17,609 nt of DNA from an uncultured Eubacteriales bacterium (GTDB taxonomy: Bacteria > Bacillota > Clostridia > Oscillospirales > CAG-272), in contig CAKSEI010000013.1 in the NCBI GenBank assembly GCA_934446285.1, positions 1 through 17,609 on the forward strand, in the 5' to 3' direction. This document shows positions 1-7,266 of the stretch, piece after piece; within the stretch, counting starts at the first letter, position 1; each line of letters begins with the position of its first letter. A program made the translations under genes and the position numbers. A model generated the notes under the pieces. The model ran no database searches, had not been told where the DNA came from, and saw only the letters and a program-made list of their open reading frames with translations.

Positions 1-1
1 C

Positions 2-2131
2 GACTACGCAGTGGTAAAATTCCCGAAGTGGCCCTTTGACAAATTCGCAGGCTCGGACCGCACGCTCGGCACTCAGATGAAGGCGACGGGCGAGGTCATG
101 GCTATCGGACGCTGCTTTGAGGCGGCTCTCATGAAGGCGGTGCGCGGAGCGGAGATTTCCCTCGACACGCTTAATCTGCCGTCGTGCGACACACGCCCGA
201 TTGAGCAGAGGCTGCGCGAGCAGGACGACCGACGTATCTTCACGGTCTTTGAGGCTCTCGGGCGAGGGGTAAGCGTTGAGAAAATCCATGAGATAACAAA
301 GATAGACGAGTGGTTTTTATATAAGCTGCAGGGTCTTGCACAGTTTGAAAGGGAGCTTGCGGAGCACCTTGACGGTGATGTATACAGGCGGGCAAAAGCT
401 CTCGGCTACACCGACGCGGCAATATCCCGTATCTCAGGGGTAAAGGAGCTGCCCGAGTGTCACTTCAGCTATAAGATGGTCGACACCTGCGCGGGCGAAT
501 TTGCAGCACGCACGCCCTATTTCTATTCGGTGAGTGAGGGTGAGTGCGAGTCGCGCCCGATAGAGCGCGGCAAAAAGACGGTCATCGTCCTCGGGTCGGG
601 TCCTATCAGGATAGGTCAGGGCATAGAGTTTGACTACAGCTCCGTGCATTGCGTGCGCACACTGCGTGCGCTCGGCTACGACGCGGTCATAATAAACAAT
701 AATCCCGAGACGGTCTCCACGGACTACGATACGGCGGACAGGCTTTATTTCGAGCCGCTGTGCGAGGAGGACGTCATGAACATAATCGAGGTCGAGAAGC
801 CCGTGGGCGTCGTCGTTGCCTTCGGCGGTCAGACAGCAATAAAGCTCGCGGGATATCTTGACGCGCACGGGGTGAAAATCCTCGGTACATCCGCTGCGGG
901 CATAGACCTCGCGGAGGACAGGGAAAAGTTCGACGCTTTTCTCGAAAGCATAGGTATGTCACGCCCGCGCGCACGCTCGGTGACGACTGTCGATGCGGCG
1001 CTTGACGGCGCAAGGGAGCTCGGATATCCCGTGCTGCTGCGTCCGTCATACGTCATAGGCGGCGCGGGCATGAGCATAGTCAGGAGCGAGGAGGAGCTGC
1101 GCGAGCGCGTCGGCGCTATGCTCGCACGCGAGGGCGGAAACTCCGTGCTCGTAGACAAATATATGCAGGGCACGGAGCTTGAGGTCGACTGCATCTCCGA
1201 TACCGAGACGGTTCTCATCCCGGGAATAATGGAGCATATAGAGCGCGCGGGAGTCCATTCGGGCGACTCCATTGCCGTATATCCGCCGTACAATCTCGAT
1301 AAGAGCATGACCGACCGCATAACCGATGCGTCGATAAAGCTCGCGCGGGGACTGGGTACACGCGGAATAGTCAATATACAGTTTCTCGTCAAGGACAGCG
1401 TGCCTTACGTCATAGAGGTAAACCCGCGCGCGAGTCGCACCGTGCCTTATATCAGCAAGGTGACGGGCATACCTATGGTAGAGCTCGCGAGCAAGGTCAT
1501 GCTCGGATATAAGCTGAGGGACCTCGGCTATGATACGGGGCTTGCGCCTCAGGCGAAATATTACGCCGTGAAAGTACCCGTGTTCAGCTTCGAAAAGCTC
1601 TCGGACGTCGACTCCATAATGGGACCGGAGATGAAGAGCACGGGAGAGGTGCTCGGCATAGGGCGAACGGAGACGGAGGCTCTTTACAAGGGGCTTTGCG
1701 CCTCGGGCACGGACGTGCACCCGAACGGAGAAAGCGCGGAGGGGCACGGAATACTCATATCCGTCGAGGACTACGACTACTATGACGCGATAAAGCTCGC
1801 GGAGAAGTTTACCGACCTCGGGCTGAAGCTTTATGCCACGCCCGATACCGCCGCTGCCATACGCGCGCGCGGAATGGAGGTTACGACCGCACATAACGTC
1901 TGGGAGAATGACGATATAAACAATCTCATCGACTCGCGCGCGGTAGACTATATCGTTTACACGGGTGCTGTCATGGACAGCTCGGTGGGCGACTACAGAA
2001 AGCTGCACCGCAGGGCCATGGGCATGGGCATTGCCTGCATGACATCGATAGATACCGCGCTTGCGCTCGCCGACGTTATCGGCGCGCACTACAGCAAGGC
2101 GAATACATTTCTTGTTAACATCAACGCTTGA
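2..2131 (+). CDS. carB: Carbamoyl-phosphate synthase large subunit (CarB), 3' part, cut by window start
   Basis: Makes carbamoyl phosphate from bicarbonate, ATP and ammonia delivered by the CarA glutaminase subunit. The frame is open from base 2 and the first visible residues, DYAVVKFPKWPFDKF, match the family around residue 350 (DYVVxKIPR). So 709 of roughly 1,065 residues are present, and the first ATP-grasp half lies outside the window; the GTG at base 11 is an internal Val. Visible in order: the oligomerisation domain, the second pre-ATP-grasp domain (SGPIRIGQGIEFDYS), the second ATP-grasp (carbamoyl phosphate-forming) domain with EVNPRASRTVPY, and the C-terminal MGS-like regulatory domain (ILISVEDYDYYDAIKLAEKF to the end). 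The Glu, Asn and Arg of EVNPRASR correspond to metal and phosphate ligands. argF follows after 9 bp, so this copy probably serves arginine rather than only pyrimidines; that is inferred from context. Confidence 0.97.
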   Translation, partial: DYAVVKFPKWPFDKFAGSDRTLGTQMKATGEVMAIGRCFEAALMKAVRGAEISLDTLNLPSCDTRPIEQRLREQDDRRIFTVFEALGRGVSVEKIHEITKIDEWFLYKLQGLAQFERELAEHLDGDVYRRAKALGYTDAAISRISGVKELPECHFSYKMVDTCAGEFAARTPYFYSVSEGECESRPIERGKKTVIVLGSGPIRIGQGIEFDYSSVHCVRTLRALGYDAVIINNNPETVSTDYDTADRLYFEPLCEEDVMNIIEVEKPVGVVVAFGGQTAIKLAGYLDAHGVKILGTSAAGIDLAEDREKFDAFLESIGMSRPRARSVTTVDAALDGARELGYPVLLRPSYVIGGAGMSIVRSEEELRERVGAMLAREGGNSVLVDKYMQGTELEVDCISDTETVLIPGIMEHIERAGVHSGDSIAVYPPYNLDKSMTDRITDASIKLARGLGTRGIVNIQFLVKDSVPYVIEVNPRASRTVPYISKVTGIPMVELASKVMLGYKLRDLGYDTGLAPQAKYYAVKVPVFSFEKLSDVDSIMGPEMKSTGEVLGIGRTETEALYKGLCASGTDVHPNGESAEGHGILISVEDYDYYDAIKLAEKFTDLGLKLYATPDTAAAIRARGMEVTTAHNVWENDDINNLIDSRAVDYIVYTGAVMDSSVGDYRKLHRRAMGMGIACMTSIDTALALADVIGAHYSKANTFLVNINA

Positions 2132-2140
2132 GAGGAAAAA

Positions 2141-3124
2141 ATGTTTTTAAAAGGAAAAAGTTTTCTGAAACTGCTTGACTTTTCTCCCGAGGAGATAGGG
2201 GCGCTGCTTGACCTTGCCTCGTCTTTAAAGGAGAAAAAAAGGGCAGGCATACCGCACAGGATGTGCGAGGGAAAGAATATAGCGCTTATCTTTGAAAAGA
2301 CAAGCACGCGCACGCGCTGCTCGTTTGAGGTTGCCGCCGCCGACCTCGGCGCACACGCGGTATATCTCGACCCGAAAAGCTCACAGATAGGCAAAAAGGA
2401 AAGCATTGCCGACACTGCACGCGTGCTCGGACGCATGTTCGACGGCATAGAGTACCGCGGCTTTGCGCAGAGTACGGTCGAGCAGCTTGCCGAATACTCG
2501 GGAGTGCCCGTGTGGAACGGACTGACCGACGAATTTCATCCGACGCAGATCCTCGCCGACTTTCTCACCGTGCGTGAGCATTTCGGCAGTCTCAAGGGTA
2601 GAAAGCTCGTATACATGGGCGACGCGCGGTACAATATGGGCAATTCGCTCATGGTGGGCTGCGCCAAGATGGGTATGCATTTTGTCGCGTGCGCTCCCGA
2701 GAAATATTTCCCGGACGGAGAGCTGGTGAGCGAGTGCAAAAAAATCGCCGGGCAGACCGGAGCGACGCTTGAGTTTATAACAGAGCCCGAGCAGGCGGTG
2801 AAGGAAGCAGATGTCATATATACCGACGTTTGGGTTTCGATGGGCGAGCCGGATGAGATATGGGAAGAGCGCATACGCGACCTCACGCCCTACCGCGTGA
2901 CGGACGGGATAATGGAATATGCGGGCGAAGGGTGCGTATTTATGCACTGCCTGCCGGCGTATCACGATCTCGGAACGGAAACGGGGCGCGCGATATACGA
3001 TAAATTCGGGACCTCCTGCCTTGAGGTAACGGACAGCGTATTTGAGAGTGAGCGCTCGCTTGTCTTTGATGAGGCGGAAAACCGCCTGCATACTATAAAG
3101 GCGGTCATAGCGGCGACGCTGTAA
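2141..3124 (+). CDS. argF: Ornithine carbamoyltransferase
   Basis: Transfers the carbamoyl group from carbamoyl phosphate to ornithine, giving citrulline, in the cytoplasm. At 327 residues it is of normal length. The carbamoyl-phosphate loop STRTR is at 55-59, HPTQ at 133-136, the ornithine-loop region DVWVSMGE at 229-236, and the catalytic HCLP at 269-272. ATG is preceded by GAGAGGAA at a suitable distance, and only 9 bp separate it from the carB stop, so the two are almost certainly one transcript. The sequence alone does not separate anabolic ArgF from catabolic ArcB, since they are close relatives. The neighbouring carB, which supplies the substrate, and the absence of arcA or arcC in view favour the biosynthetic role. 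A stretch of hairpins follows the stop codon. Confidence 0.95.
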   Translation: MFLKGKSFLKLLDFSPEEIGALLDLASSLKEKKRAGIPHRMCEGKNIALIFEKTSTRTRCSFEVAAADLGAHAVYLDPKSSQIGKKESIADTARVLGRMFDGIEYRGFAQSTVEQLAEYSGVPVWNGLTDEFHPTQILADFLTVREHFGSLKGRKLVYMGDARYNMGNSLMVGCAKMGMHFVACAPEKYFPDGELVSECKKIAGQTGATLEFITEPEQAVKEADVIYTDVWVSMGEPDEIWEERIRDLTPYRVTDGIMEYAGEGCVFMHCLPAYHDLGTETGRAIYDKFGTSCLEVTDSVFESERSLVFDEAENRLHTIKAVIAATL

Positions 3125-3131
3125 GCTGTCG

Positions 3132-3154
3132 CGGGCTTTCCCGAAAAAAGCCCG
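3132..3154 (+). terminator. Hairpin just after argF, weak terminator
   Basis: CGGGCTTT (3132-3139) pairs perfectly with AAAGCCCG (3147-3154) around a 7-nt loop, starting 8 nt after the argF stop. What follows is GCAAAAACTTTTG rather than a clean T run, so it may be a transcript-end stabiliser or the first of several stacked terminators. Confidence 0.35.
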
Positions 3155-3236
3155 GCAAAAACTTTTGTATAAGGAACACATTCGCTTATCCCGTTATTAA
3201 AAAGTACGGTCGGTCCTTTTTCGGGAAAGCAGCAGG

Positions 3237-3268
3237 AAGGAGAAGCTCTGTCACGAGGGTTTCTCCTT
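3237..3268 (+). terminator. Hairpin terminator downstream of argF
   Basis: AAGGAGAA (3237-3244) pairs with TTCTCCTT (3261-3268), with a short inner CTC/GAG pairing across the loop, followed by TCGTTTATG. It is a divergent copy of the terminator at 15173-15203, which supports a real role. Confidence 0.55.
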
Positions 3269-3302
3269 TCGTTTATGTACGAAAACTCCCGCTCTTTTCG
3301 GG
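3237..3302 (+). repeat. Dispersed intergenic repeat, copy 1 (terminator plus tail)
   Basis: The terminator hairpin and about 35 bases after it recur at 15173-15236. Shared blocks in the same order are GAGAAnCTCT, GGGTTTCTCnTTT, GTTTnnGTA, AAAACT and GCTCTTTTC. Conservation of the tail beyond the hairpin means this is more than two similar terminators. A second shared block (TTTCCCG followed by 34 bases, 3137-3177) lies upstream of the hairpin in this copy. In the other copy it lies downstream, at 15229-15269. Confidence 0.6.
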
Positions 3303-3384
3303 CTGCACTGTCACGTGACTTTCCCTCCGCACGGATAAGATACGGTCTATGAGCGCAAAACCACGTAAAAACAACCGAAAGTGC

Positions 3385-3413
3385 CGCATTTTTATTGCGA
3401 AAAATGCGTTTTT
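3385..3413 (+). terminator. Terminator-like hairpin overlapping a promoter
   Basis: CGCATTTTT (3385-3393) pairs perfectly with AAAAATGCG (3400-3408) around the loop ATTGCG, followed by TTTTTA (3409-3414). The shape is right for intrinsic termination, but half the stem is A-T. The loop also holds the -35 box of a candidate promoter, so it may only insulate the next operon. Confidence 0.4.
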
Positions 3414-3423
3414 ATGGTACAAT
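3395..3423 (+). promoter_or_regulatory. Candidate upstream promoter P1 of the mdh-frd operon
   Basis: TTGCGA (3395-3400), a 17-base spacer, then TACAAT (3418-3423): a good sigma-A type match at ideal spacing. Transcription would start near 3430, leaving a leader of about 270 nt before the first gene. In 3303-3384 and 3424-3534 I see no gene, only a small TTAGC/GCTAA hairpin near 3452-3466. Confidence 0.45.
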
Positions 3424-3534
3424 AAATGCGCTTGTATGGGTATTTGAACGGTTAGCTGCGGCTAATGCGTCATACGGCTTTATTTATACACATAAAAAAA
3501 CAGAGCGCGGAAAATATATTGTCGCAAATGACTA

Positions 3535-3563
3535 TTGAAATTAAACGTAAAGTTTGTTAAAAT
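3535..3563 (+). promoter_or_regulatory. Candidate main promoter P2 of the mdh-frd operon
   Basis: TTGAAA (3535-3540), a 17-base AT-rich spacer, then TAAAAT (3558-3563). It is the best promoter match upstream of the twelve-gene operon. The start would be near 3570, giving a 5' leader of about 125 nt. The AT-rich tract around it stands out from the GC-rich genes. Confidence 0.6.
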
Positions 3564-3571
3564 ATTGTCAT
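3554..3571 (+). promoter_or_regulatory. Possible degenerate Rex operator over the -10 box
   Basis: TTGTTAA-AATA-TTGTCAT compared with the clostridial Rex consensus TTGTTAAnnnnTTAACAA: the left half is perfect, the right half matches 4 of 7. It overlaps the P2 -10 box, where a redox-sensing repressor would act. Rex commonly controls NADH-consuming fermentation genes in Bacillota. The right half-site is poor, so this is only a candidate. Confidence 0.2.
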
Positions 3572-3604
3572 AATAATGGGGCGGTTTTTGTTATGCCGCA
3601 AATT

Positions 3605-3650
3605 CTGTCGAAAAACAGTTAATTCGACCGCGCGGGCAAGCCGTGCGGGT
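3605..3650 (+). promoter_or_regulatory. Structured leader with competing hairpins before the first operon gene
   Basis: GTCGAA (3607-3612) can pair with TTCGAC (3623-3628). CCGCGCGG (3628-3635) can pair with CCGTGCGG (3641-3648, one G-U) followed by GTTTTG, a weak terminator shape. The two share base 3628, and CTGT/ACAG (3605-3608/3615-3618) is a third small option. This could be an attenuator or a stabilising 5' structure. I do not recognise a known riboswitch class. Confidence 0.3.
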
Positions 3651-3697
3651 TTTGAATAACAGCAAAAACTCTACACTTTCGGAAAGGAACAAAAGTA

Positions 3698-4642
3698 ATG
3701 AACAAGATAACGGTTATCGGTACGGGAAGCGTCGGTTCTACCATCGCCTACACGCTTACATATGCAGGCATCGCATCCGAGATAGTCATGATTGACGTCA
3801 ATACCGAGAAAGCAATGGGAGAGGCGCTTGACATCCGTCAGGGAACTCCTTTCTGCCCGCCGTGCTCGATTTACGCGGGCACATATGAGGAGGCGAAGGA
3901 CTCCGACATCGTAATCATTACCTCGGGCGTACCGAGAAAGCCGGGTCAGACGCGTCTCGACCTCACACAGACAAACGTAAATATAATCAAGAGCATTATC
4001 CCCGAGATTACACGCTACGCACCCGACGCAATATACGTCATAGTCAGCAACCCCGTTGACATCCTCACATATGCATTCTGTAAGCTCTCCGACATACCCG
4101 AGGCACACATTATCGGCTCGGGCACTATCCTTGACACAGCGCGCCTGCGCAGCAGACTGTCGGAGTATTATCAGATAAACCAGCAGAACGTACACGCATA
4201 CGTGCTCGGCGAGCACGGCGACTCTTCGTTCATTCCGTGGTCGATAGCAAATCTGTCGAATATACCCGTCCTTGAGTACAAGTCATCGGTAAGCCACCCG
4301 ACAAAGGTTTACCCCGCACTTGACACAAAGGAAGTCGAAAACTACGTCAAGAAGTCGGGCGCGCGTGTTATCGCACGCAAGGGTGCGACGTTCTATGCCG
4401 TATCCGTTTCGGTATGTCACATATGCAAATGCCTGCTCAGCGGCGTAGATACCGCGCTTACCGTTTCGACAATGATGCACGGCGAGTACGGACTTGACGA
4501 CGTGGCGCTCAGCCTGCTTTGCAACGTCGGAAAGGACGGCATACACAGCAAGCTTATGCTGCCCCTGAGCGATGAGGAGACGGCGGCTCTGCGCAAGAGT
4601 GCCGACGCGCTCAAGGAAATAATCAGGCAGACTGAATTCTGA
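3698..4642 (+). CDS. mdh: LDH-fold NAD-dependent dehydrogenase, predicted malate dehydrogenase
   Basis: 314 residues of the lactate/malate dehydrogenase family. The Rossmann motif GTGSVGS is at 8-14, and the NAD-selecting acidic residue is D33 in MIDV. Catalytic residues by alignment are R86 (Arg109 in dogfish LDH numbering), D147 (168), R150 (171) and H173 (195, in GEHGDSS). The overall sequence looks like bacterial L-LDH. But the specificity loop reads GVPRKPGQTR, with R80 where lactate dehydrogenases have Gln102; Arg there is the hallmark of malate dehydrogenases. T231 keeps the LDH-type Thr246, so the signals are mixed. fumC follows after 34 bp and a fumarate reductase lies further down the operon, so oxaloacetate-to-malate reduction with NADH fits best. 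Lactate dehydrogenase is the alternative and is what a simple similarity search may report. SD AAAGGA lies 9 nt before the ATG. Confidence 0.82.
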   Translation: MNKITVIGTGSVGSTIAYTLTYAGIASEIVMIDVNTEKAMGEALDIRQGTPFCPPCSIYAGTYEEAKDSDIVIITSGVPRKPGQTRLDLTQTNVNIIKSIIPEITRYAPDAIYVIVSNPVDILTYAFCKLSDIPEAHIIGSGTILDTARLRSRLSEYYQINQQNVHAYVLGEHGDSSFIPWSIANLSNIPVLEYKSSVSHPTKVYPALDTKEVENYVKKSGARVIARKGATFYAVSVSVCHICKCLLSGVDTALTVSTMMHGEYGLDDVALSLLCNVGKDGIHSKLMLPLSDEETAALRKSADALKEIIRQTEF

Positions 4643-4676
4643 TAAAGCAAAATATAAATTAAGGATGGCGCATTAA

Positions 4677-6053
4677 ATGGAATACCGTATCGAACACGAC
4701 TCTATGGGCGAGATGAAAGTTCCCGCCGACAGACTGTGGGCGGCTCAGACGCAGCGCAGTCACGAAAACTTTGAGATAGGCGTCGGCATAGAGACTATGC
4801 CCGCGGAGATAATACACGCATTCGGAATACTGAAAAAGGCTGCGGCGATAACCAACCACGCCCTGCGTCCGGAAAAGATGACCGACGAAAAGTTAGCGGC
4901 GATAAGCGCCGCCTGCGATGAGGTGATCTCGGGCGCTCTCAATGACCATTTCCCGCTCGTCGTATGGCAGACGGGAAGCGGTACTCAGTCGAACATGAAC
5001 GCAAACGAGGTTATCCGCAACCGCGCAAATCAGATAGCGGGTAAGGAGCTTACCCACCCGAACGACGATATCAACATGAGTCAGTCGTCGAACGATACAT
5101 TCCCGACGGCAATGCACATATCCGCCGTCCTTGCAATAGAAGATAAACTTATCCCCGCACTTGAGGGACTGATAGAGACGTTTGTCCGCCTCGAAAAGGA
5201 AAATGAAGGGATAGTCAAGAGCGGACGCACGCACCTCCAGGACGCAACGCCTATTAAATTCAGTCAGGAGATAAGCGGATGGCGGTCAAGCCTTGAAAGA
5301 GACGTAGAGCTGTTAAAGCTGTCGCTCAAGCCGCTTTACGGTCTTGCTCTCGGCGGTACTGCCGTCGGTACGGGACTCAATGCTCCGAAGGAATTCGGCA
5401 AAAAGGTTGCGGAGTGCGTCGCTTCTCTTACGGGCAAGCCTTTTGTCACCGCGGAGAACAAATTCCATGCACTCACCTCAAAGGATGAGATGGTATTCGC
5501 ACACGGCGCGGTAAAGGCTGCGGCATGCGACATGATGAAGATAGCGAATGACGTGCGTTGGCTCGCATCCGGACCGCGCGACGGTCTCGGCGAGATACAT
5601 ATCCCCGAGAACGAGCCGGGCTCGTCTATCATGCCGGGTAAGGTCAACCCCACGCAGTGCGAGGCGGTCACGATGGTCGCCGTTCAGGTAATAGGCAACG
5701 ACGTTGCGGTAGGTATGGCGGCAAGCCAGGGCAACTTTGAGCTTAACGTGTTTATGCCCGTTACGGCTTATAACTTCCTACAGTCGGTAAGGCTGCTCTC
5801 GGAGGCGGTCGTGTCTTTCAATAAGAACTGCGCGTGCGGAATTACCGCAAATAAGGAAAAAATGCATCATAACCTGCACAATTCGCTTATGCTCGTTACC
5901 GCGCTCAATCCTTATATAGGTTACGAGAACGCCGCAAAGACCGCAAAGAAGGCTTATCACGACAATATTTCCTTGAAGGAAGCGTGCGTAGAGCTGGGAT
6001 TTCTCACGGCTGAGCGTTTTGACGAGGTCTTTCATCCCGAAGAGATGGTTTGA
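4677..6053 (+). CDS. fumC: Class II fumarate hydratase (fumarase C)
   Basis: Interconverts malate and fumarate; a soluble, cofactor-free homotetramer of the fumarase/aspartase superfamily. At 458 residues it is full length. Visible motifs: SGTQSNMNANEV (101-112), GRTHLQDATPI (183-193) with the active-site His at 186, and the signature GSSIMPGKVNPTQ (315-327) with the mobile catalytic Ser and the Lys/Asn ligands. THLQDATPI and the lack of aspartase-type features favour fumarase over aspartate ammonia-lyase. It sits second in the operon, between the malate dehydrogenase candidate and the Hdr/Frd genes, which is its expected position in an oxaloacetate-to-succinate route. The start ATG follows AAGGATGG at a rather long spacing of about 11 nt; no better start was seen. 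Confidence 0.96.
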   Translation: MEYRIEHDSMGEMKVPADRLWAAQTQRSHENFEIGVGIETMPAEIIHAFGILKKAAAITNHALRPEKMTDEKLAAISAACDEVISGALNDHFPLVVWQTGSGTQSNMNANEVIRNRANQIAGKELTHPNDDINMSQSSNDTFPTAMHISAVLAIEDKLIPALEGLIETFVRLEKENEGIVKSGRTHLQDATPIKFSQEISGWRSSLERDVELLKLSLKPLYGLALGGTAVGTGLNAPKEFGKKVAECVASLTGKPFVTAENKFHALTSKDEMVFAHGAVKAAACDMMKIANDVRWLASGPRDGLGEIHIPENEPGSSIMPGKVNPTQCEAVTMVAVQVIGNDVAVGMAASQGNFELNVFMPVTAYNFLQSVRLLSEAVVSFNKNCACGITANKEKMHHNLHNSLMLVTALNPYIGYENAAKTAKKAYHDNISLKEACVELGFLTAERFDEVFHPEEMV

Positions 6054-6070
6054 GGCGAGAGGTTTTTAAA

Positions 6071-6865
6071 ATGAAAGTAAGTTACTACCCCGGATGTACG
6101 CTGCGTACAAAGGCAAAGGAGCTCGACAGGTATGCGCGCGACTGTGCGCTCGCCCTCGGCTTTGAGCTGTGCGAGCCGGACGATTGGCAGTGCTGCGGAG
6201 GAGCTTTTACATCCGCCTCCGATGAGATAGCGACAAAGCTGTCGAGCGTGCGCGCGCTCAAGGGCGCGTATGAGGAGGGACGGCCGCTCATCACGGTCTG
6301 CTCCGCCTGTCACAATGTTATAAAGAGAACGAATGCAGCCATGCGTGACCCCGAGTTTGCCGCAAAGGTGAACAGATACATGGCGCAGGATAAAAATTTT
6401 ACGGGCGATTACCACGGCGAGGCGCAGGTCTATCACTACCTTGAGTTCTTACGCGATAAGATAGGCTTTGACAAGATTGCCGAAAAGGTCGTAAATCCCT
6501 TAAAGGGCAGGAAGATAGGCGCGTATTACGGATGCCTGCTGCTCCGCCCGGGCAAGGCAATGCAATTCGACGACCCGGAGAACCCGAGCATTATCGAGGA
6601 CTTCCTGCGCGCTCTCGGCGCGGAGCCGATCATATATGCGCAGAGAAACGAATGCTGCGGAGGCTATATGGCAATAGAAGATAGAGCGGCTGCCGCCGCG
6701 CGTGCCTGTACCGTTGCGGACAACGCCGCAGCCATGGGTGCGCAGGCGCTTGTCACCGCCTGTCCCCTTTGCAGGTACAATCTGATAAAGAGCGGAAGTG
6801 ACCTGCCCGTGCTTTACTTCACGGAGCTGCTCGCAGAGGCGCTCGGCGTAAAGGAGGCGGACTGA
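6071..6865 (+). CDS. hdrB: Heterodisulfide reductase subunit B-like protein (HdrB), both non-cubane cluster sites intact
   Basis: 264 residues with two CCG domains. The first is C9-X31-C41-C42-X34-C77-X2-C80; the second is C155-X39-C195-C196-X34-C231-X2-C234. In methanogen HdrB these two motifs bind the paired non-cubane [4Fe-4S] clusters that cleave the CoM-S-S-CoB disulfide. Bacteria lack those coenzymes, so the partner here is unknown. It could be another disulfide, or HdrB may pass electrons to the fumarate reductase encoded downstream, as the HdrB-like half of thiol:fumarate reductase does. ATG 6071 was chosen because GAGAGG lies about 9 nt upstream. A TTG 21 bases earlier is in frame but overlaps the fumC stop and has no ribosome site. 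The stop overlaps the hdrC start by one base (TGATG). Soluble; no membrane segments. Confidence 0.93.
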   Translation: MKVSYYPGCTLRTKAKELDRYARDCALALGFELCEPDDWQCCGGAFTSASDEIATKLSSVRALKGAYEEGRPLITVCSACHNVIKRTNAAMRDPEFAAKVNRYMAQDKNFTGDYHGEAQVYHYLEFLRDKIGFDKIAEKVVNPLKGRKIGAYYGCLLLRPGKAMQFDDPENPSIIEDFLRALGAEPIIYAQRNECCGGYMAIEDRAAAAARACTVADNAAAMGAQALVTACPLCRYNLIKSGSDLPVLYFTELLAEALGVKEAD

Positions 6866-7254
6866 TGACAGATAAGGAACTGCTGCGCGAGGAGATATTG
6901 CGCATAAGCGGAGTCAACGTCCGCAAGTGTATGAAGTGCGGCAAGTGCAGCGCTACATGTCCGTCGTATGACGAGATGGAGTATCACCCGCACAATTTCG
7001 TTGCCATGGTTGATTCGGGAGACATCGAAAAACTCATGGAGAGCGACTCAATATATAAGTGCCTGTCGTGCATGGCGTGCGTCGAGAGATGCCCGCGCGG
7101 AGTAGAGCCGGGCAAGCTTGTCGAGGCGGTCAGGCTTGTCAGCATAAGAAGGAAGGGTGAAAATCACCTGCTCGCCGACAGCATACCGAGTCTCGTCGAC
7201 GAAGACCTGCCGGGTCAGGCTCTTGTCACCGCTTTCAGAAAGTATACGAAATAA
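6865..7254 (+). CDS. hdrC: Heterodisulfide reductase subunit C-like ferredoxin (HdrC)
   Basis: 129-residue dicluster ferredoxin that wires HdrA to HdrB in Hdr complexes. Two full [4Fe-4S] motifs are visible: C22, C25, C28, C32 (CMKCGKCSATCP) and C66, C69, C72, C76 (CLSCMACVERCP). It lacks the membrane domain of HdrE-linked systems and the length of fused HdrCB or HdrD proteins, so it is the soluble HdrABC type. Translation is probably coupled to hdrB through the TGATG overlap. The spacing between the clusters and the RRKGE tail also fit HdrC. Confidence 0.92.
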   Translation: MTDKELLREEILRISGVNVRKCMKCGKCSATCPSYDEMEYHPHNFVAMVDSGDIEKLMESDSIYKCLSCMACVERCPRGVEPGKLVEAVRLVSIRRKGENHLLADSIPSLVDEDLPGQALVTAFRKYTK

Positions 7255-7266
7255 GGAGGTGTCGTA

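Noticed and set aside
1046..2089. Long minus-strand open frame (347 codons) opposite carB
   Set aside because: It lies antisense to a clear carB sequence, has low-complexity Arg/His/Val/Tyr-rich text and no motifs; it is a shadow of high-GC codon usage.
3698..4642. Plain call of L-lactate dehydrogenase
   Set aside because: The Arg at the Gln102 position and the fumC/frd context point to malate; kept only as the alternative.
6050..6070. TTG start for hdrB extending the protein by 7 residues
   Set aside because: It overlaps the fumC stop, has no ribosome site, and the family starts at the MKVSYYPGC sequence.
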